Below, one piece after another: positions 8,463 through 15,934 of a DNA stretch of 57,365 nt (the stretch's first letter is position 1; each line of letters opens with the position of its first letter). A program made the position numbers and the translations under genes. Origin of the DNA: Nioella sp. MMSF_3534 (lineage in GTDB: Bacteria; Pseudomonadota; Alphaproteobacteria; Rhodobacterales; Rhodobacteraceae); NCBI RefSeq assembly GCF_030732985.1, contig NZ_JASHJX010000026.1, forward strand, positions 1 to 57,365. The letters run 5' to 3'. Under the pieces are notes generated by a model. The model was given only the letters and a program-made list of their open reading frames with translations. It did not search any database and was not told the origin of the DNA.

Positions 8463-9224
8463 ATGACCGACACGCCCGCAAAACCGAGTTCCCCCCGCCG
8501 GTCCCGCCCCGTCAAGGTGGCTGACCAGATCAAGGATTGGGTCGTGGAACGCGACCTCAAGCAGGGCGCGAAACTGCCCAATGAGGCCGAGATGATCTCG
8601 CTTTTCGGGGTCTCGAAAGGCACCGTGCGCGAGGCGATGCGGATTCTGGAGGCACAGGGCCTCATTGTCACCCGCACCGGCCCCGGTGGCGGCAGTTTCG
8701 TGGGCGAGGTCAGCCTAGAACGCGCCAAGTCGCTGCTGGCCAACTATTTCTACTTTCAGGACCTTTCGGTGTCCGACATCTACCAGATGCGCAAGGTGGT
8801 GGAACCGGAACTGGCCGCCTCGCTGGCGGGCACGCTGACGCCCGAGCAGATCGCGGAGCTGCGCGGGCTGGTGAAGCAATACGACCACCCCGCACAATCG
8901 CCCGAGGAAGAACGCGACCAGCATATCAACTCGCTGAAATTCCACGCCAAGCTGGCGGAATATTCCCGCAATCCGCTGCTGGCCTTTATGGTCTCGTTCA
9001 TGGCGCGCATCCTGACGGATCTGACCGTCTACCGCCGTCTCTATGAACCCCATAACGAGGAACTGCGCGTGCGCGGCCAGCGTCACCAGCTCGACCTGGT
9101 GGAAGCGTTGGAAGCGGGCGATGCCGACCGGGCCGAAGCGATCATGCGCTCTCATATGCTTGGCGCGGAATCCCTGATGCAGCGGCAGGAAGCCCGCGTC
9201 ATGCGCCGGTTCATCGCGGAATAA
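8463..9224 (+). CDS. GntR family (FadR/FCD) transcriptional regulator
   Basis: A 253-residue regulator. The N-terminal winged helix-turn-helix (about residues 15-85) contains the GntR signature LPNEAEMISLFGVSKGTVREAMRILEAQGLI and a glycine-rich wing. An all-helical FCD ligand domain (about 95-245) follows, with a metal-binding-type Asp/His pattern ending in the EAIMRSHML segment. It is divergent from the amidohydrolase and upstream of DUF1028 and an ABC transporter. The same palindrome occurs twice in each of the two divergent promoters flanking it, so it is the likely local regulator of all of them, with the imported substrate or its product as ligand (inference). Confidence 0.9.
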   Translation: MTDTPAKPSSPRRSRPVKVADQIKDWVVERDLKQGAKLPNEAEMISLFGVSKGTVREAMRILEAQGLIVTRTGPGGGSFVGEVSLERAKSLLANYFYFQDLSVSDIYQMRKVVEPELAASLAGTLTPEQIAELRGLVKQYDHPAQSPEEERDQHINSLKFHAKLAEYSRNPLLAFMVSFMARILTDLTVYRRLYEPHNEELRVRGQRHQLDLVEALEAGDADRAEAIMRSHMLGAESLMQRQEARVMRRFIAE

Positions 9225-9244
9225 GCGGCGAGGTCAGCGCGACC

Positions 9245-9264
9245 ACGCGATTTCGAAATCGCGT
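9245..9264. repeat. 20-bp perfect palindrome, copy 1
   Basis: ACGCGATTTCGAAATCGCGT, a loop-less perfect palindrome just after the GntR gene. It could form a short terminator-like hairpin, but there is no T-run on either side. An identical copy lies 111 bp downstream. Confidence 0.9.
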
Positions 9265-9355
9265 CCCTGTGGCCGGACCCCGGCCACGTCCTGGCCGATC
9301 CCGAATCGCACCGGTCCGATCCGATGGGCCGCGCGCCCTTGAAAGAGCGCGGGTG

Positions 9356-9375
9356 ACGCGATTTCGAAATCGCGT
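9356..9375. repeat. 20-bp perfect palindrome, copy 2
   Basis: Identical to the palindrome at 9245-9264. It sits 13 bp past the 3' end of the DUF1028 gene, so the pair lies between two convergent genes, one copy near each stop. A bidirectional termination role or a dispersed repeat family are both possible. Confidence 0.9.
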
Positions 9376-9388
9376 TCTCGCCCCCCGC

Positions 9389-10054
9389 TCATCCCGGTGC
9401 GCGCGATTTATCCGTCAGCACCGGCACCTCGTCCAGCCAATCCGCATAAGGGGGCGTCCGCGCCGCCTGCAACAACGCGCCCAGATCGTCCAGCGGCCGG
9501 TCGCTCCGGTCGATCCGCAGATCCAGAGGCGGCGCATCGGGGCGCAGCACCAGCAGCGCCGCAGAGAGCAGCCCGCGCGAATCACCCCCGGCCACCTCTG
9601 CCGCCCGCAGGCTCGCCAGCAGCCGCTCGGCCATGTCCTCTCCTTCACCGTCCCGGAACCGCGCGACAAGCGCGTCCAGAACCGCCTCCGAGCTCAGCAT
9701 GTTACCCGCCACGGCCAGCCCGCCAAAGCAGCGATGCGCGGCGGCGGGCACGCTCTTGCCACCGGTGAAGCCCCCGGCCCGGCCTGCCGCATCCAGCGTG
9801 ATCAATTGCCGGTGCCCGCGCCCCGCATCCCCTTGAGTTACAGCGAAAACCGCGTCTCCGGCGCTCACCCCCTGGCCCATCAGGCGAATCGCCTCATCGC
9901 GCCAGAAGGTGCTCGGCGCGGTGCCCTGCGACGCCGACAGCCCGCGCTCGATATCGCCGCGAATGACCCATCCGCCCACGCAGAGGCTGCCCGTTGCGGC
10001 GGCTGCCGCGTAAGTGCCTGTTTTCTGGTCATGGGCAAGAATCGAGAAGGTCAT
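9389..10054 (-). CDS. DUF1028 family (putative Ntn-hydrolase fold) protein
   Basis: A 221-residue DUF1028 protein. It opens with the family signature MTFSILAHDQKTG...AAAAATGSLCVGG and continues with the GRGHRQLITLD and GNML segments, consistent with an N-terminal-nucleophile hydrolase-like fold. No signal peptide is present. Such proteins are often found beside peptide ABC transporters and amidohydrolases, as here. It is divergent from the solute-binding protein gene and shares its two-operator promoter, so it is likely co-induced. A role in breaking an amide or lactam of the imported compound is inferred; no activity can be proven from sequence. Confidence 0.85.
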   Translation of the reverse strand: MTFSILAHDQKTGTYAAAAATGSLCVGGWVIRGDIERGLSASQGTAPSTFWRDEAIRLMGQGVSAGDAVFAVTQGDAGRGHRQLITLDAAGRAGGFTGGKSVPAAAHRCFGGLAVAGNMLSSEAVLDALVARFRDGEGEDMAERLLASLRAAEVAGGDSRGLLSAALLVLRPDAPPLDLRIDRSDRPLDDLGALLQAARTPPYADWLDEVPVLTDKSRAPG

Positions 10055-10081
10055 GCCGGGCTCCTGCTAATATTTCTCTTG

Positions 10082-10099
10082 AATTTATCATGATCATTT
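10082..10099. promoter_or_regulatory. ATCATGAT-centred operator, site 3
   Basis: AATTTATCATGATCATTT, two mismatches from the derived palindrome, 28-45 bp upstream of the DUF1028 start in the divergent promoter shared with the transporter. Confidence 0.72.
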
Positions 10100-10109
10100 G
10101 CGTGAATGC

Positions 10110-10127
10110 AATTCATCATGATAAATT
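10110..10127. promoter_or_regulatory. ATCATGAT-centred operator, site 4
   Basis: AATTCATCATGATAAATT, one mismatch from the derived palindrome, centred 28 bp from site 3 and 20 bp before the solute-binding protein start. Confidence 0.75.
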
Positions 10128-10146
10128 CCACAGGGAAGGATCTGCC

Positions 10147-11721
10147 ATGAAACTGCTGACCATGACACGGCGCGCGCTGCTTGCCGCCGTGGCGGCTTCG
10201 GCGCTGGCCATTGGGGCCAACCCCGCCGCTGCACAAACTCCGCCCGGCGTTCTTGTCGTCGGCCAGGTGGCCGAGCCTCAGGCGCTCGACCCCCATGCCG
10301 TGACCGCCGTCAACGACTTCCGCATCCTGATGAACGTCTATGACGGTCTGGTGCGCTACGCCTCCGGCACGCTGGAGGTCGAACCGGCACTCGCCACCTC
10401 CTGGGAGATCTCGGAGGACGGCACCGTCTACACCTTCACCCTGCGCGAAGGTGTCAGCTTCCATGACGGCAGCGCCTTCGACGCCGAGGCCGTGGTGTTC
10501 AACTTCGACCGGATGCTGGACGAAAACCACCCCTACCATGACACCGGCCCGTTCCCGCTGTCCTTCTTCTTCTCTGCCGTGGAAGAGGTCGAGGCGCTCG
10601 ACGACATGACCGTTCAGTTCACCCTGAACGCGCCCTACGCGCCGTTCCTGTCGAACCTCGCCTACCCCACGGGCCTGATCGTCTCGCCCGCCGCGGTGAT
10701 GGAACACGGGGCCGAATTTGGCCGCAACCCGTCCGGCACCGGCGCCTTCGTCTTCGAGGAATGGCGCGCGAACGAGGCCGTGGTCGTGACCGGCAACCCC
10801 GACTACTGGGGCGGTGCGCCCGCGCTGGAGGCCGTGGTCTTCCGCCCGATCACCGACGCCAACACCCGCGTGGCCGAAATGCTGGCAGGCGGCATCGACA
10901 TGATGGTCGAGGTTCCGCCGGTGGCCCTGTCCGAATTCGGCGGCGACAGCTTCCAGATCGTCGAACAGGCAGGCCCGCACGTCTGGTTCCTGATCCTGAA
11001 CGCGCTGGAAGGCCCGTTTGCCGATGTCCGCGTCCGTCAGGCCGCGAACTACGCGATCAACAAAGAGGCCATCGTGAATGACGTGCTGGAAGGCACCGCC
11101 GCCGTTGCGGCAGGCCCCACCCCGCCCGCCTTCGCATGGGCCTATAACGAGGAACTGGAGCCCTATCCCTACGACCCCGACCGCGCCCGCGAACTGCTGG
11201 CCGAGGCCGGCGTCGAGAACCCCGAGATCACCTTCTACGTGACCGAGGGCGGATCGGGCATGCTGGACCCCGTCGCCATGGGCACCGCCATTCAGGCGGA
11301 TCTGGAGGCCGTGGGCTTCGACGTCACCATCGAGACCTATGAATGGAACACCTTCCTTGGCCGCGTGAACCCCGGCCTTGAGGGTGAAGCAGACATGGCC
11401 GAGATGGCGTGGATGACCAACGACCCCGACACCCTGCCCTATCTGGCGCTGCGCACCGATGCGTGGCCCGATCAGGGCGGCTTCAACTCGGGCTACTATT
11501 CCAACCCCGAAGTTGACGCCCTGCTGGAAGAGGCCCGCAGCTCGACCGACCAGGACCGCCGCGCAGAACTCTATCGCCAGATGCAGGTGATCGTGCAGGA
11601 GGACGCGCCGTGGGTCTTCGTGGCCAACTGGGTGCAGAACGCGGTCACCAATGACCGGGTGGAAGGCTTCGCGCTCGAACCCTCCTTCTTCCTGCTTCTG
11701 CATGACGTGGTGAAGAACTGA
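10147..11721 (+). CDS. Peptide/nickel-type ABC transporter solute-binding protein
   Basis: A 524-residue periplasmic binding protein of the SBP_bac_5 (DppA/OppA) family. A classical signal peptide (MKLLTMTRRA then a hydrophobic stretch) ends with AAA and probable cleavage between 29 and 30. Family signatures include LDPHAVTAVNDFRILMNVYDGL near the mature N-terminus, ALATSWEISEDGTVYTFTLREGVSFHDG, and the C-terminal DAPWVFVAN segment. The ATG at 10147 is chosen because it begins the signal peptide and follows GGAAGGATC. First gene of the transporter operon; a terminator-like hairpin after it probably limits read-through to the permeases so that more binding protein is made. Ligand unknown. Confidence 0.93.
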   Translation: MKLLTMTRRALLAAVAASALAIGANPAAAQTPPGVLVVGQVAEPQALDPHAVTAVNDFRILMNVYDGLVRYASGTLEVEPALATSWEISEDGTVYTFTLREGVSFHDGSAFDAEAVVFNFDRMLDENHPYHDTGPFPLSFFFSAVEEVEALDDMTVQFTLNAPYAPFLSNLAYPTGLIVSPAAVMEHGAEFGRNPSGTGAFVFEEWRANEAVVVTGNPDYWGGAPALEAVVFRPITDANTRVAEMLAGGIDMMVEVPPVALSEFGGDSFQIVEQAGPHVWFLILNALEGPFADVRVRQAANYAINKEAIVNDVLEGTAAVAAGPTPPAFAWAYNEELEPYPYDPDRARELLAEAGVENPEITFYVTEGGSGMLDPVAMGTAIQADLEAVGFDVTIETYEWNTFLGRVNPGLEGEADMAEMAWMTNDPDTLPYLALRTDAWPDQGGFNSGYYSNPEVDALLEEARSSTDQDRRAELYRQMQVIVQEDAPWVFVANWVQNAVTNDRVEGFALEPSFFLLLHDVVKN

Positions 11722-11734
11722 GCCTAAGCTGAGT

Positions 11735-11778
11735 GCCGCGGCGGGGGCCTCCCTTCCTCTCGCCGCGGTGCGTTTTTT
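11735..11778 (+). terminator. Hairpin with T-run after the binding-protein gene
   Basis: GCCGCGGCG (11735-11743) pairs with CGCCGCGGT (11761-11769) and is followed by six T residues at 11773-11778. Probably a partial terminator between the binding-protein gene and the permease genes. Confidence 0.7.
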
Positions 11779-11822
11779 GTCTGCACGGGGGGTGTACAGG
11801 GGGTGTACGCCCGGTGCACGGG
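11778..11822 (+). repeat. GTGTAC-rich intergenic repeat, copy A
   Basis: TGTCTGCACG followed by G-rich GGTGTACA and GGTGTACG units and GGTGCACG. A closely similar segment is at 35668-35710, in another intergenic region. Confidence 0.6.
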
Positions 11823-11868
11823 GGGCACCCCCCACTTTTCAGCCCCCGCCGACCGGAGATTTCCTGCC

Positions 11869-12816
11869 ATGGGCCGCTACATCCTCCGCCGACTTCTGTC
11901 CGCCATTCCGGTGCTGATCGGCATCTCGGTGATCGTCTTCGCGATCATGGCGATGATCCCCGGCGACCCCGCCACCGCCATTCTGGGCAGCTACGCAACG
12001 CCCGAAAACGTGGCCGAACTGAACCGCGATCTGGGGCTCGATCAGCCGCTGGTGCAACGCTATTTCATCTGGCTGGGGAACCTTGTTCAGGGCGATCTGG
12101 GCCGGTCCTTCAACCTCAACCGCCCGGTGCTGGACGAGGTTCTGGAACGTTTCAACGCCACGCTGATCCTTGCGGGCACGGCGTTTATTCTCTGTTCATT
12201 CCTGGGGATTGCCGCTGGCGTCATCTCTGCCGCGCGCCAGTACGGATTTGCCGACAAGGCCATCACCTTCGCGGTTTTGCTAGGGATTTCAATCCCTTCC
12301 TTCTTTCTTGGCATGATGATGATCCTGATCTTCGCGGTGAACCTGCGCTGGTTCCCGGTCTCGGGCATGTGGCCCATCTACGGCACGCGCGACATCTGGG
12401 CGCTGATCGATCACCTCACCATGCCCGCGCTTGCACTGGCCGTTGTGGCCACCGGCGTCATCGCGCGCCTCTCGCGCTCGGCCATGCTGGAGGTGTTGCG
12501 CCAGGACTTCATCCGCACCGCCCGCGCCAAGGGCGTGCGCGAACGCGGCATCATCTGGCGTCACGCGCTGCGCGCCGCCATGGTCTCGATCATCCCCGTT
12601 CTGGGCATTCAGGCGGGGTTCGTCCTGTCCGGCGCGGTCTATATCGAGCGCGTCTTCCAATGGCCCGGCATCGGCCAGATGCTGGTCGACGCGATCCTGC
12701 GCCGCGACATCCTGCTGGTGCAAGGCGGCGTCGTCTTCGTCGCCGCCTGCTACGTGCTGTTCAACATTATCGTGGACGTGGCCCAAAGCCTTCTGGACCC
12801 GAGGATCAAGACATGA
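11869..12816 (+). CDS. ABC transporter permease (DppB type)
   Basis: A 315-residue inner-membrane permease with six predicted helices. It opens with the typical MGRYILRRLLSAIPVLIGISV and carries the cytoplasmic EAA loop (RTARAKGVRERGIIWRHALR, about residues 220-240) that contacts the ATPase, plus the C-terminal DPRIK. The ATG at 11869 is the start that gives the canonical DppB N-terminus; longer in-frame starts run into the G-rich repeat. Its stop overlaps the start of the fused permease/ATPase gene (ATGA). Pairs with the second permease domain encoded next. Confidence 0.93.
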   Translation: MGRYILRRLLSAIPVLIGISVIVFAIMAMIPGDPATAILGSYATPENVAELNRDLGLDQPLVQRYFIWLGNLVQGDLGRSFNLNRPVLDEVLERFNATLILAGTAFILCSFLGIAAGVISAARQYGFADKAITFAVLLGISIPSFFLGMMMILIFAVNLRWFPVSGMWPIYGTRDIWALIDHLTMPALALAVVATGVIARLSRSAMLEVLRQDFIRTARAKGVRERGIIWRHALRAAMVSIIPVLGIQAGFVLSGAVYIERVFQWPGIGQMLVDAILRRDILLVQGGVVFVAACYVLFNIIVDVAQSLLDPRIKT

Positions 12817-14696
12817 TGGCGTTCCTGAAACTCCTCGCCCGCAACCAGCTGGCGCTGGCGGGACTGATCGTGATGGGTCTTGTCGTTCTGCTGGCCGTTC
12901 TGACGCCGATCCTGCCGCTGGCCGACCCGGACGTGACGAACACCCCCGCCCGCTTCACGCCGCCCTTCTCCGAAGGCGCGCTTCTGGGCACCGACCATCT
13001 GGGCCGCGACCTGCTGTCCCGCCTGATGTGGGGCACGCGGCTTTCCCTCGCCGTGGGCTTCGCCGCCGCCTTCATCGCCGCCACGATCGGGGCCGCGATC
13101 GGCATCATCTCGGGCTATTACGGGGGCCGCACCGACAACATCATCATGCGCTTCGTCGATGTGCTGATGGCCTTTCCTTACATCCTTCTGGCGCTGGCCA
13201 TCGTGGCCGCGCTCGGCCCCGGGTTGATGAACGCACTGATTGCCGTCGCCGCCGTCAACATTCCGTTTTTCGCGAGGAATATCAGGGGCATCACCGTCGG
13301 CATCGCGCATAAGGAATTCGTCGATGCGGCCCGGCTGGCGGGGCTGTCGGATGCCAAGATCATCCTGACCGAGATCCTGCCCAATGTGCTGCCGGTGATC
13401 GTCATCGCCATGTCCACCACCGTGGGCTGGATGATCCTGGAAACCGCAGGGCTGAGCTTCCTCGGGCTCGGCTCGCAACCGCCGCAAGCCGATCTGGGGT
13501 CGATGCTTGGTGAAGCGCGTTCGGCGCTCATCACCAACCCGCATACATCGCTGGTGCCCGGCGTGATGATCCTGATCATCGTCATGGCGATCAACCTTCT
13601 GGGCGACGGGGTGCGCGACGCGCTGGACCCGCGGCTGAAGTCCGGCGCGCTCAGCCGCCCCCTGCCCGCCACGCTGGTCGCCCGCGACCGGCAGCCCGGC
13701 GAAACGGCAGATGGCACCGCGCTCCTGCAGCTGTCTCAACTGGAAACCCAGTTCCATATAGGCCCGCGCATCTACCGCGCCGTGGGCGGCGTCGACCTGC
13801 AGATCCAACCGGGCGAATGCCTCGGCCTCATTGGCGAGAGCGGGTCCGGCAAGTCGGTTACGGCGCTGTCCATCATGGGGCTCGTCGCCTCGCCGCCCGG
13901 CAAGATCACCGGCGGGTCGGTCTATTATCGCGGTGAGGAACTGGTCGGCGCGCCCTATGAACTGTTGCGCAGCCTGCGTGGGCGCAAGGTGGCCTATATC
14001 TTCCAGGACCCGCTGGCGTCGCTGCATCCGCTCTATACCGTCGGCGACCAGCTGATCGAAGCGGTCCGTGTGCATCGCAATGTGCCCAAGGCCGAGGCCC
14101 GCGCCCATGCCATCGAGCTGCTGAAATCGGTTCGCATTCCCAATGCGGAGGACCGGGTGGACAACTACCCGCACGAGATGTCGGGTGGGATGCGCCAGCG
14201 GGTGGGCATCGCCATGGCACTGGCCAATGACCCGGATGTGATCATCGCCGATGAACCGACAACCGCGCTCGACGTGACCGTGCAGGCGCAGATCCTGACG
14301 CTGCTGGATGACCTGCGGCGGGATCGTGGCGTGGTGATCTTGTTCATCACCCATGATTTCGGCGTCGTGGCGCAGCTTTGTGACCGGGTGGCGGTCATGT
14401 ATGCGGGCCGGATCGTGGAACAGGGCACCACGGATGAGATCCTCGCCTCCCCCGCCCATCCCTACACCCGGCGCCTGATGGCCTGCGTGCCGGAACTGGG
14501 CGGCGGGCGCAGGCGGTTGGAGGCCATTCCCGGCCTGCCCCCCGTCGTGGACAAGCTGCCTGCAGGCTGCGCTTTTGCCGACCGCTGCGACAAGGTGCGC
14601 GCGGCCTGCCGCGAGGGCAACATCACGCTGGATGAAATCGGTGCAACCCGCCGGGTCCGCTGCATTGCCCCGGAAATCGAGGAGGTGCCCGCATGA
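12813..14696 (+). CDS. Fused ABC transporter permease (DppC type) and ATPase (DppD type)
   Basis: One 627-residue polypeptide joins two subunits that are usually separate. Residues 1-about 275 are a DppC-type permease with six helices, [15 protein letters not shown] and an EAA loop [21 protein letters not shown]. After a linker of about 20 residues, an ABC ATPase follows, with Walker A GESGSGKS at about 341-348, signature SGGMRQR at about 456, Walker [13 protein letters not shown], and the C-terminal oligopeptide-transporter Cys-containing motif (CAFADRC). No stop or frameshift separates the halves. Overlaps both neighbours by 4 bp. The fusion fixes permease:ATPase stoichiometry. Confidence 0.93.
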   Translation: MMAFLKLLARNQLALAGLIVMGLVVLLAVLTPILPLADPDVTNTPARFTPPFSEGALLGTDHLGRDLLSRLMWGTRLSLAVGFAAAFIAATIGAAIGIISGYYGGRTDNIIMRFVDVLMAFPYILLALAIVAALGPGLMNALIAVAAVNIPFFARNIRGITVGIAHKEFVDAARLAGLSDAKIILTEILPNVLPVIVIAMSTTVGWMILETAGLSFLGLGSQPPQADLGSMLGEARSALITNPHTSLVPGVMILIIVMAINLLGDGVRDALDPRLKSGALSRPLPATLVARDRQPGETADGTALLQLSQLETQFHIGPRIYRAVGGVDLQIQPGECLGLIGESGSGKSVTALSIMGLVASPPGKITGGSVYYRGEELVGAPYELLRSLRGRKVAYIFQDPLASLHPLYTVGDQLIEAVRVHRNVPKAEARAHAIELLKSVRIPNAEDRVDNYPHEMSGGMRQRVGIAMALANDPDVIIADEPTTALDVTVQAQILTLLDDLRRDRGVVILFITHDFGVVAQLCDRVAVMYAGRIVEQGTTDEILASPAHPYTRRLMACVPELGGGRRRLEAIPGLPPVVDKLPAGCAFADRCDKVRAACREGNITLDEIGATRRVRCIAPEIEEVPA

Positions 14697-15652
14697 CCGC
14701 CGCCCTGAAGCTGACCAAGCTGAAAAAGGACTTCCCCGTCGGCAAGAGCCTTTTCGGCCCGCCCCGCGCGGTGGTGCACGCGGTACAACCGGTGACGCTG
14801 GAGGTCGCCAAGGGCGAAACCCTTGGCATTGTTGGGGAATCCGGCTGCGGAAAGTCCACATTGGCGCGGATGCTGGTGGGGCTTTTGCCTGCCACGAAAG
14901 GCACGATCGAGATCGAGGGCGCGGCGCTCGACAATGCCGACCCCGCAGCCTTCGGCAAGAAGATCCAGTATGTCTTTCAGGACCCGATCTCCTCGCTTAA
15001 CCCGCGCAAGACGATCCGCCAGATCATGGACGCGCCGCTGAAGCACCTGCATGGCATGGCCGCGCCGGAACGGCGCAAACGGATCGCCGAGATCTTCGCC
15101 GCCGTGAACCTGCGCGAGGAATTCCTCGACCGTTATCCACACGAGTTTTCCGGCGGGCAGGCACAGCGGATCGGCATCGCGCGGGCGCTGGCTGCCGAGG
15201 CGCGCATTCTGATCCTGGATGAACCGGTGTCGGCTTTGGATGTATCCGTTCAGGCGCAGGTGCTGAACCTGCTGGCGGATCTGAAGGCGGAGTTTGGCCT
15301 GACTTACCTCTTCATTACCCATGATCTGGCGGTGGTGGAGGCAGTGAGCGACCGCATCGCGGTGCTTTATTTCGGCGCCCTGGTGGAGCTTGGCCCGGCG
15401 GAGCGCATCTTCTCCGCCCCCCGGCACCCGTACACCAAGCTGCTGGCTGAAAGCGCCCCGGTGGTGGGCCGCGACCTGAAAGCGCCCGAGGGCCGGGAAA
15501 CCGAACTCCCCGACCCGCTGAACCCGCCGCCGGGATGTTCCTTCGCCGCCCGCTGCCCCTTCGCCAGCGACCAATGCCGCGCCGAGGTGCCAGAGCTGAT
15601 CGATCAGGGCGATGGCGTGTCGGTGGCCTGTTTTCATCCGTTGGAGGCGTGA
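14693..15652 (+). CDS. ABC transporter ATP-binding protein (DppF type)
   Basis: A 319-residue ATPase, the second nucleotide-binding subunit of the peptide-type transporter. Walker A GESGCGKS begins near residue 48, the Q-loop is in YVFQDPISSLNPR, the signature is FSGGQAQRIGIARAL, and Walker B is ILILDEPVSALD. The C-terminal oligo_HPY-type extension contains Cys residues in CSFAARCPFA. The start is coupled to the fused permease/ATPase by ATGA with GAGGAGGTG upstream. It completes the transporter: one binding protein, one free permease, one fused permease/ATPase, one free ATPase. Confidence 0.94.
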   Translation: MTAALKLTKLKKDFPVGKSLFGPPRAVVHAVQPVTLEVAKGETLGIVGESGCGKSTLARMLVGLLPATKGTIEIEGAALDNADPAAFGKKIQYVFQDPISSLNPRKTIRQIMDAPLKHLHGMAAPERRKRIAEIFAAVNLREEFLDRYPHEFSGGQAQRIGIARALAAEARILILDEPVSALDVSVQAQVLNLLADLKAEFGLTYLFITHDLAVVEAVSDRIAVLYFGALVELGPAERIFSAPRHPYTKLLAESAPVVGRDLKAPEGRETELPDPLNPPPGCSFAARCPFASDQCRAEVPELIDQGDGVSVACFHPLEA

Positions 15653-15708
15653 ACCGCAGTCGGTTTCCGCAATGCGGTCTTTTCGGCCGCCGGACATCCC
15701 GGGAAAAA

Positions 15709-15849
15709 GCCGCGCATCGCAGACGCGCGCGGGGGCGATCCAGCGTTGGAGGTAGGCCGTTTATGTCGGCCAAATCCGCAGAACATCTACGCGGCGCGCC
15801 TGCATCGGCCAAATCGCCTCCGCGTGGGGGCGCGTCGGCGATGCGCGGC
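15709..15849. repeat. Long-range inverted repeat in the intergenic region after the ABC operon
   Basis: The 20-bp arms 15709-15728 and 15830-15849 are complementary at 19 of 20 positions, with about 100 bp between them. The enclosed segment contains an 11-bp direct repeat TCGGCCAAATC at 15766-15776 and 15805-15815. No convincing gene lies in the 282-bp gap 15653-15934. It may be a structured RNA, a dispersed element or a decayed sequence. Confidence 0.7.
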
Positions 15850-15934
15850 GGCCTTCGGCCTTGATTCCGCGCGGGAAACGCCCATCCGGGTTCGGGATGG
15901 CCATGACCCACCCCGAACCCTTACAGCATTGGCC

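Noticed and set aside
11803-11868. Longer N-terminus for the DppB-type permease
   Set aside because: The extra residues translate the GTGTAC repeat and C-rich hairpin; the canonical permease start is at 11869.
12750-14861. 703-codon minus-strand open frame opposite the fused permease/ATPase
   Set aside because: Shadow of a strongly supported gene with Walker and EAA motifs on the plus strand.
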